Source: CBFGTJ01 sp965651815
GTDB lineage: Bacteria; Actinomycetota; Acidimicrobiia; Acidimicrobiales; Microtrichaceae
DNA length: 13,045 nucleotides
Reading direction: 5' to 3'
Assembly (NCBI GenBank): GCA_965651815.1
Contig: CBFGTJ010000082.1
Location: 1 to 13,045, forward strand
A program made the translations under genes and the position numbers. Below, piece after piece: positions 1 to 4,287 of this stretch; positions within the stretch are counted from its first letter, which is position 1, and each line of letters opens with the position of its first letter. The notes beneath the pieces are model-generated. The model had not been told where the DNA came from. It saw only the letters and a program-made list of their open reading frames with translations, and did not search any database.

Positions 1-1530
1 CTTCGCCGCGGGGGTCGTCGCGCCGGAGCGCGGGCGGCCGGGCATCGTGTCGGCGGTGCGGACCACACCACGGCGCCGCGACGCGCTGGGCGACGGGCGC
101 GTCGCCGTCGGGCTCCTCGCCTCCAGCTCGTCGACCGCCGCCCGGCGGAGCACCTCGATGCCCTCGACGATCCCCGTGCTCACCTCGCCCGGGTCGGGCA
201 CGACGTCGGGGCAGGAGATCACCCCGATGTCCATGTTCCCCATGTTCGACAGCACGGTGATGTTGAGCCCCGAGCCCTCGATGAGCGGCCCGAAGGGGTA
301 CACCCCCACCAGGCGCGCGCCGGCCACGTAGAGCGGGAACGGCGGCCCCGGCACGTTCGAGATGACCAGATTGTGGATCGGTGCCAGCCGCTCGCCGAGC
401 CCCGCCCGGCTGTACATGCGGCTCGCCAGGTGGAAGATCGCGGGCGGGGTCAGCTCGGTGACGTCGCCGATCATGTCGGCGCCGATCGCGCCGTGCACCT
501 CCTTGGCGTCGCGGGTGTCGGCGCGGATCGCCCGCAGCTGGTCGACCGGGTCCGAGAGGTGCACCGGCAGGCGCACGAACATGTTCGAGACCTGGTTCGT
601 CGCCCGCGAGTCCGCCACCTCGCCGCGCACCGACACCGGCACGCTGACCACCAGCGGGCGCTCGTGCCGCTCACCCCGGCGCAGCAGGTAGCCGCGCAGC
701 GACTGGGTGCACGCGGCGAGGAACACGTCGTTCACGGTGGTCCCGAAGGTCTGCTTGACGAGCTTCAGGTCCTCCAGCGGCGCCTTGTCGAACGCGACCG
801 CACGGCGGGCGGTGAGCGAGCGGTTGAACAGGGTGCGGGGCGCGTCGAACGGGCGCGCCATCGACGGGCCGTCGTCGCCCGAGACGACCGTGCGCAGCAG
901 CCGCCCCACCGACCCGGCGGACCGCCCCAGCGAGCGCAGCCCGCGCAGTGGGTCGCTCAAGCGGGACGCGACCGCGTCGATCGCCAGCTCGACGGGGTTC
1001 GGCAGCGGGTCCGGGCGGAAGGGCGGCGCGCTCGGCGGCTCCTCGGGGCCCTCGGGGCTGAGGTCGACGAGCTGCGCCATCAGGTCGGTGCCGGACGCGC
1101 CGTCGACCGCCACGTGGTGCACCTTCGACACGATCGCCACGGTGCGGTCGGCCATGCCCTCCACGACGACCATGTCCCACAGCGGCCGGCTCCGGTCGAG
1201 CTGCACGGACGCGTACTCGCCGACGAGCGCGGCGAGCTGGTCGATCGTGCCCGGCTCCGGGAGCGTGGTGCGGTGCAGGTGGTGGTCGAGATCGAAGTCG
1301 GGGTCGTCGACCCAGACCGGGTGGTCGATCCCGAACGGGACGGTCAGGACCCGCCGGCGGAACGGGCGGAGCAGGTGCAGGCGCTCGACGATGAGGTCGC
1401 GCAGCCGCTCGAAGGAGTAGCCGCCCGGCATGGTCGACGGGTCGAGCAGCAGCACGCCGGTGACGTGCATGTGCACGACCGGGTGCTCCATGTAGAGGAA
1501 CGAGGCGTCCGCCGCAGGGATGCGCTCCAC
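1..1530 (-). CDS. WS/DGAT-family wax ester synthase / diacylglycerol O-acyltransferase, 3' end cut by window edge
   Basis: This enzyme family moves acyl groups from acyl-CoA to diacylglycerol or fatty alcohol, making storage triacylglycerol or wax ester at the membrane and lipid-body surface. The frame is open from 1530 to base 1 without a stop (510 codons visible). The GTG start at 1530 gives the family's typical N-terminus (V-E-R-I-P-A-A-D-A-S-F-L-Y); no better start lies upstream in frame. The catalytic motif HHVAVDG is at residues 138-144, an N-D-V-F motif at 267-270 and the C-terminal-domain motif SNVPGP at 391-396. The family is usually about 450-500 aa, so nearly the whole enzyme is present. 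The last 40 or so visible residues form a Ser/Pro/Arg-rich, probably disordered tail. No strong Shine-Dalgarno is visible. It is divergent from the truncated haemoglobin gene across a repeat-bearing spacer. The family call is firm; substrate preference cannot be read from the sequence. Confidence 0.93.
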   Translation of the reverse strand, partial: MERIPAADASFLYMEHPVVHMHVTGVLLLDPSTMPGGYSFERLRDLIVERLHLLRPFRRRVLTVPFGIDHPVWVDDPDFDLDHHLHRTTLPEPGTIDQLAALVGEYASVQLDRSRPLWDMVVVEGMADRTVAIVSKVHHVAVDGASGTDLMAQLVDLSPEGPEEPPSAPPFRPDPLPNPVELAIDAVASRLSDPLRGLRSLGRSAGSVGRLLRTVVSGDDGPSMARPFDAPRTLFNRSLTARRAVAFDKAPLEDLKLVKQTFGTTVNDVFLAACTQSLRGYLLRRGERHERPLVVSVPVSVRGEVADSRATNQVSNMFVRLPVHLSDPVDQLRAIRADTRDAKEVHGAIGADMIGDVTELTPPAIFHLASRMYSRAGLGERLAPIHNLVISNVPGPPFPLYVAGARLVGVYPFGPLIEGSGLNITVLSNMGNMDIGVISCPDVVPDPGEVSTGIVEGIEVLRRAAVDELEARSPTATRPSPSASRRRGVVRTADTMPGRPRSGATTPAAK

Positions 1531-1596
1531 GTGGGGAGTCTGCCAGTACCGGACCCGGCGGGGTGGGCTTCCGGTTTCGTTCCCCTCCCCCTCCCC

Positions 1597-1677
1597 GTTC
1601 TGTTCGGCCGATGACGCGCGTTCGGTAGTCATCCGCCGAACAGAGCGGGGTGGGGAGCCGAACAGAGCGGGTGGGGG
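1597..1677. repeat. Palindromic repeat element A (imperfect inverted repeat plus an extra direct half-copy)
   Basis: Arms 1597-1615 and 1628-1646 (19 nt each, 12-nt loop) pair with one C/C mismatch and one G/U wobble. Each arm ends in the motif GCCGAACAGARC, pointing outward and followed by G-rich sequence. A third copy of the motif (1657-1677) repeats the right arm's motif in direct orientation, 22 bases further on. The same motif borders the palindrome at 3651-3700, so both are members of one dispersed family resembling REP or MITE elements. It sits between the WS/DGAT start (1530) and the haemoglobin start (1738). No coding function is apparent. Confidence 0.8.
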
Positions 1678-1688
1678 CTGGCCCCTCG

Positions 1689-1737
1689 GATATTTCACCG
1701 ATACGGTAGAACTATTCCTCGATCGGACAGGACGCCG
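1689..1737 (+). promoter_or_regulatory. Probable promoter/operator and RBS of the truncated haemoglobin gene
   Basis: A short A/T-rich pocket (about 1690-1718) stands out in otherwise very G+C-rich DNA, directly upstream of the haemoglobin ATG. It holds a small perfect inverted repeat, ACCG-ATA-CGGT (1697-1707), flanked by TTC on the left and, one base further out, GAA on the right. This could be a protein-binding site. No convincing -35/-10 pair with normal spacing can be assigned. An AGGA-type Shine-Dalgarno (1729-1732) lies five bases before the ATG at 1738. The promoter role is inferred from position and composition. Confidence 0.35.
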
Positions 1738-2175
1738 ATGCGCACTTCGCCCCCCGACCCGACGCCGCCGACCCGCGACCTCGACTCGCCCGAGGAGATC
1801 GCCGAGATGGTCCGGCGCTTCTACCAGGACGTCGCACAGGACGACCTGCTGGGCCCGATGTTCAACGACGTGGCGCAGGTCGACTGGGCGGAGCACCTGC
1901 CGAAGCTGACCCGCTTCTGGTGCCGGGCGCTGCTGGGCCTCCCCGGCTACCAGGGCAACCCGTTCCTCGCCCACCGGCTCGTGCACGAGCGGTCGCCGTT
2001 CACGATGGCGCACTTCGAGCGGTGGCTGGAGCTGTTCCACGACACGCTCGACACCGGATGGACCGGCCCGCACGTCGAGCGCGCCAAGGAGGTGGCGGTG
2101 AACGTCGCGAGGGTCCACGCCGGACAGCTCGTGGACGACGGCGGCTCGCGCCGTCGCCTACCGATCGTCAGCTGA
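1738..2175 (+). CDS. Truncated haemoglobin (2-over-2 globin), most like group III
   Basis: A 145-aa haem protein of the truncated globin family, cytoplasmic, which binds O2 or NO; in bacteria such proteins are linked to oxygen handling or NO/peroxide defence. The FYQDV segment (residues 28-32) supplies a B10 Tyr (Y29), followed by the DDLLGPMF stretch typical of the family. The E-helix region reads W50-AEHLPKLTRFW61 with a candidate distal His at 53. YQGNP is at 71-75, a candidate proximal (F8) His is H79, and FERWLELF (93-100) carries the conserved G8 Trp (W96). The YxGNP..H and HFxRWL pattern favours group III, but group II cannot be excluded without an alignment. About 17 N-terminal residues are Pro-rich and outside the globin fold. 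The ATG at 1738 has an AGGA ribosome site. The gene is divergent from the acyltransferase and convergent with the lipoprotein gene. Confidence 0.92.
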   Translation: MRTSPPDPTPPTRDLDSPEEIAEMVRRFYQDVAQDDLLGPMFNDVAQVDWAEHLPKLTRFWCRALLGLPGYQGNPFLAHRLVHERSPFTMAHFERWLELFHDTLDTGWTGPHVERAKEVAVNVARVHAGQLVDDGGSRRRLPIVS

Positions 2176-2200
2176 CCCGGGAGGGCTGACGGGAGGCGAG

Positions 2201-2253
2201 GCGGCCGGGGCTGCGGCGGACGTGCGGCCCGGCCGCCCCACCTCCACGAGGTG
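2201..2253. terminator. Candidate terminator hairpins between convergent genes
   Basis: Two hairpins lie between the haemoglobin stop (2175) and the lipoprotein stop (2304). One has a 9-bp stem, GCGGCCGGG (2201-2209) with CCCGGCCGC (2228-2236), and an 18-nt loop. The other has a compact 6-bp stem, CACCTC-CAC-GAGGTG (2239-2253). Neither has a T-run, which is common for high-G+C actinobacterial terminators. Position between convergent genes fits bidirectional termination, but this is inference. Confidence 0.4.
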
Positions 2254-2256
2254 CGG

Positions 2257-2286
2257 CACCTCCCGAGAGGGTCACCACCTCCCGAG
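2257..2286. repeat. Short direct repeat in convergent intergenic region
   Basis: The 11-mer CACCTCCCGAG occurs at 2257-2267 and 2276-2286 (19-base period). Each copy can fold into a tiny CCTC/GAGG hairpin, so together with the hairpins just upstream this makes a stretch rich in secondary structure. No coding role is seen. Confidence 0.5.
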
Positions 2287-2303
2287 GGGGCAGCGCAGCC
2301 CGG

Positions 2304-2549
2304 TCACTCCCCCGAACCGGGCAGGTCGTCGGTCGCGCCGCGGTCGCCCGGTGCCTCGTCGCCGGAGTCGCCCGGCAGCTCGTCGCCCTCGCCGGGGTCC
2401 AGGTCGGGGGTGTCGAGGTTCGGCGACTCGACGTCGGGCACCTCGATCTCGGGGTTGCCGTCGTTGTCGTCGTCCGAGCAGGCGACGCCGGTGAGCGCGA
2501 GCACGGCTGCGGCGGTGGTGGCGACGACTCGGCGTCCAGCGGTCTGCAT
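2304..2549 (-). CDS. Small acidic putative lipoprotein
   Basis: An 81-aa protein of unknown function. Residues 1-24 form a signal peptide with two arginines (R6, R7), an Ala/Val/Leu core and a Cys at position 24 in the context LTGVAC. This looks like a lipobox, although Gly at -3 is not the textbook residue. The mature part is short and strongly acidic, rich in Asp/Glu/Pro/Gly with loose PD and PGD repeats, and is probably unstructured. The ATG at 2549 is preceded by a clear AGGAGG site (2554-2559). It lies downstream of the DUF421 gene on the same strand, with a hairpin between. Its outer-membrane-leaflet or wall-facing location is inferred from the signal; no domain is recognised. Confidence 0.75.
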   Translation of the reverse strand: MQTAGRRVVATTAAAVLALTGVACSDDDNDGNPEIEVPDVESPNLDTPDLDPGEGDELPGDSGDEAPGDRGATDDLPGSGE

Positions 2550-2578
2550 GGGTCCTCCTGAGGGATGGGTGGCCTGCC

Positions 2579-2612
2579 GGTGCCCGGGCCCGGAGCGGGC
2601 CAAACAGGCACC
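2579..2612 (-). terminator. Candidate terminator or attenuator hairpin after the DUF421 gene
   Basis: Just downstream of the DUF421 stop (2628), a nested hairpin can form. The inner stem is GGCCCG-GAG-CGGGCC (2587-2601) and the outer stem GGTGCC (2579-2584) with GGCACC (2607-2612). There is no T-run. Only 29 bases separate it from the lipoprotein start, so either the lipoprotein promoter overlaps it or it acts as an attenuator within one transcript. Confidence 0.4.
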
Positions 2613-2627
2613 GCCCCCGTCGCCGCC

Positions 2628-3065
2628 TCAGCGGGGGATGAACGAGACCCTGCCGTCGGCCTCCAGCACGGCCCAGCGCAGCTCGTCGAACCGCTCGTGG
2701 CCCTCGAGCCGGGCCGCCTCGGCGAGGTCGTCGAGCGACACCTGCTCGCGCCGCATCACCTCGAGCATCGGCTCCCCGTCGCGGAGGATGACGACGGGCT
2801 CGCCCTCGATCACCCGGTCGACCACCTCGGAGCGGCGGCTCACCACCCCGGTGAGGAGCACGAGCAGGCCCATCGTGCCGACCGCGAGGAACCCGCCCGT
2901 CACCGACATGTCCTCCTGGGTCACGCTCTGCTGCACCAGGTCGCCGATGACGACCAGCAGGACCATCTCGAACGCACCCAGCTCGGAGAGGGTGCGCTTG
3001 CCCATGGTGCGCAGCAGCGCCCACAGGAACACGTACACGATCACCGAGCGGATCACGATCTCCAC
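2628..3065 (-). CDS. DUF421 / YetF-type membrane protein
   Basis: A 145-aa integral membrane protein of the DUF421 (YetF/YcaP) family, whose biochemical role is not established. Three hydrophobic segments lie at about residues 4-20, 33-48 and 57-75. The family signature G-K-R-T-L-S-E-L-G (22-30) falls between the first two. The small C-terminal cytoplasmic domain follows, with E-G-E-P-V-V-I-L-R-D-G-E-P (87-99), a VSLDDL stretch (109-114), and WAVLEADGRVSFI at the end, all typical. The GTG at 3065 is chosen because a GAGGAGGAGG ribosome site sits just upstream and the protein then begins directly at the first membrane helix; an upstream ATG at 3152 would add 29 polar residues and run back into the preceding gene. 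It follows that gene by 40 bases and is probably co-transcribed with it. Confidence 0.88.
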   Translation of the reverse strand: MEIVIRSVIVYVFLWALLRTMGKRTLSELGAFEMVLLVVIGDLVQQSVTQEDMSVTGGFLAVGTMGLLVLLTGVVSRRSEVVDRVIEGEPVVILRDGEPMLEVMRREQVSLDDLAEAARLEGHERFDELRWAVLEADGRVSFIPR

Positions 3066-3105
3066 GACTGCCTCCTCCTCGATGGCGCCGGCGTCGGCGG
3101 GCGAC

Positions 3106-3633
3106 TCACGGGGCGACCCAGGTGACGACCTCGACCCGTGCCTCGTCACCACCGGCGGCGACCTCGACGACCCCGTCGAAGCGCCAGTGCACCCCCGGTT
3201 CGATCCGGGCGTCGATGGTGAGCACGTGGGTGTCGCCGTCGACGTGATCCCAGCTCCAGGTCGTCGTGCGGGCCCCGGCCCGGGTGCGGTCCGGCTGCGG
3301 CTCGAGGCGGTACTGGTCGAGCCGGCCGAGGTAGTCGCTGGTGACCGTCACCTCCACGGGTCCGTCGATGCCACCGGGCCGGTGCACCGACACCTCGAGC
3401 GGGGCGGTGAGCCCGGCGCGGCCGATCGACGCGTGCAGCACCTCGACCTCGAGCCCGCCGGCCTCGGCGTACGAGGTCGTGAGCCGGACGCCCAACAGGT
3501 TGCACAGGCCCGCCAGCACGAACAGCGTGAGCACCACCATCGCCCCGCGCCGGGTGCGCTGCGAGTGCCGGGAGACGGCGGGCGCGTCCTCGACGGGCGG
3601 GATCAGCGAGTCGCTCGGCCGCAGGGGCTGCAT
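3106..3633 (-). CDS. Single-pass membrane protein with beta-rich extracytoplasmic domain, function unknown
   Basis: A 175-aa protein not assigned to a named family. It has a basic cytoplasmic N-terminus (ending RHSQRTRRG, residues 22-30), one membrane helix at about 31-49, and an outer domain of about 125 residues. The outer domain alternates hydrophobic and polar residues, as in beta-sandwich folds (for example PLEVSVHRPGG, PVEVTVTSDYLG, HVLTIDARIEPGVHWRF). No Cys is seen outside the helix and no catalytic motif is recognised. The ATG at 3633 is preferred: an upstream ATG at 3831 in the same frame would read through the intergenic palindrome and into the divergent gene. It lies directly before the DUF421 gene (40-base gap) and is divergent from cinA, so the pair may work together at the membrane; that is inference from position. 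Confidence 0.72.
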   Translation of the reverse strand: MQPLRPSDSLIPPVEDAPAVSRHSQRTRRGAMVVLTLFVLAGLCNLLGVRLTTSYAEAGGLEVEVLHASIGRAGLTAPLEVSVHRPGGIDGPVEVTVTSDYLGRLDQYRLEPQPDRTRAGARTTTWSWDHVDGDTHVLTIDARIEPGVHWRFDGVVEVAAGGDEARVEVVTWVAP

Positions 3634-3641
3634 GCCCCGTG

Positions 3642-3709
3642 CCCTACCCAGTTCTGTTCGGCGGCCGTCAAGGAGATCCTTGACGGCCGCCGAACAGAAC
3701 GGGATGGGG
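3642..3709. repeat. Palindromic repeat element B, perfect 24-2-24 inverted repeat with outward G-rich flanks
   Basis: The arms 3651-3674 and 3677-3700 are perfectly complementary over 24 nt, with only GA between, giving a potential 23-bp hairpin with a 4-nt loop. The outer part of each arm is the motif GCCGAACAGAAC, followed outward by GGG and a G-rich tail (3642-3662 on the minus strand, 3689-3709 on the plus strand). The same motif occurs in element A near 1600. The element fills most of the divergent spacer, 17 bases from one start (3633) and 48 bases from the other (3749). Candidate roles are a dispersed REP/MITE-like element, a bidirectional operator or a leader hairpin; none can be decided here. 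Confidence 0.9.
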
Positions 3710-3748
3710 CGAGGGTTGAGCGCCGGGGTCGGCGGGTAACCGGGCGCC

Positions 3749-4249
3749 ATGGATCCGACCCTCGGCCGACTCGCCGACCGCGTGGGCGGGTGCGTCGGCG
3801 ACCGCACCGTCGCGGTCGCCGAGTCGTTCACCGCCGGCCTCCTCGCGCAGAGCCTCGCGACCGCCGAGGGCGCGTCGGAGTGGTTCTGCGGCGGGGTCGT
3901 CGCCTACCAGGTCGCCACCAAGCAGTCCGTGCTGGGCGTCACCACCGACGACGTCGTCACCGAGGCCGCGGCGAGGCAGATGGCCGAGGGCGTCGCCCGG
4001 CTCATGGGCGCCGACGTCGGCGTCGCCACGACCGGGGTGGCCGGGCCCGACGACGAGGACGGCGTCCCAGCGGGCACCGCGGTCATCGGGTGGTGCGTCG
4101 GCGGGCGCAGCGGCGCGCGCGTCGTGCAGCTCCCCGGCGACCCCGAGGAGGTCGTGCACCGGGGCGCGCGCGTCGCGCTCGAGCACCTGTGCGAGCTGCT
4201 CGAGACGGCCGCCGAACCGGCGACGCCACACCTGACGCCGCGCTCCTGA
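3749..4249 (+). CDS. pncC: CinA C-terminal-domain protein, PncC-type nicotinamide-nucleotide amidase
   Basis: A 166-aa stand-alone CinA C-terminal domain. Characterised members (PncC) deamidate nicotinamide mononucleotide to nicotinate mononucleotide in pyridine-nucleotide recycling, in the cytoplasm. Family motifs are in order: AESFTAG (24-30; many members have AESCTGG or similar), FCGGVVAYQVATKQSVLGV (46-64), TTGVAGP (94-100) and PAGTAVIG (107-114). The length fits the single-domain form, without the N-terminal MoaB-like domain of full CinA. An in-frame TAA lies four codons before the ATG, so 3749 is the first possible start; the ribosome site is weak. It is divergent from the membrane-protein operon and convergent with the prepilin cluster. 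The stop codon lies inside a 14-bp tandem duplication. The Gly-to-Ala change in AESFTAG is noted; activity is assumed, not shown. Confidence 0.9.
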   Translation: MDPTLGRLADRVGGCVGDRTVAVAESFTAGLLAQSLATAEGASEWFCGGVVAYQVATKQSVLGVTTDDVVTEAAARQMAEGVARLMGADVGVATTGVAGPDDEDGVPAGTAVIGWCVGGRSGARVVQLPGDPEEVVHRGARVALEHLCELLETAAEPATPHLTPRS

Positions 4250-4258
4250 CGCCGCGCT
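4231..4258 (+). repeat. 14-bp tandem duplication across the cinA/pncC stop codon
   Basis: The unit CCTGACGCCGCGCT occurs at 4231-4244 and again at 4245-4258. Because 14 is not a multiple of three, the second copy shifts its own TGA (4247-4249) into the gene's frame and creates the present stop codon. In the first copy the same letters are read as CTG ACG. Confidence 0.85.
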
Positions 4259-4287
4259 CCCCACGCGACGCTCGGCCGCGTGCCGGG

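Noticed and set aside
373..1614. Plus-strand open frame opposite the WS/DGAT gene
   Set aside because: The minus strand carries HHVAVDG and other WS/DGAT motifs; the plus frame has no recognisable domain.
2257..2286. Possible CRISPR-like repeat
   Set aside because: Only two 11-base copies with an 8-base gap; no spacers of proper length and no cas genes.
3634..3831. Upstream extension of the membrane-protein gene to an ATG at 3831
   Set aside because: It would translate the intergenic palindrome and overlap the divergent cinA/pncC gene; ATG 3633 directly precedes the conserved-looking part.
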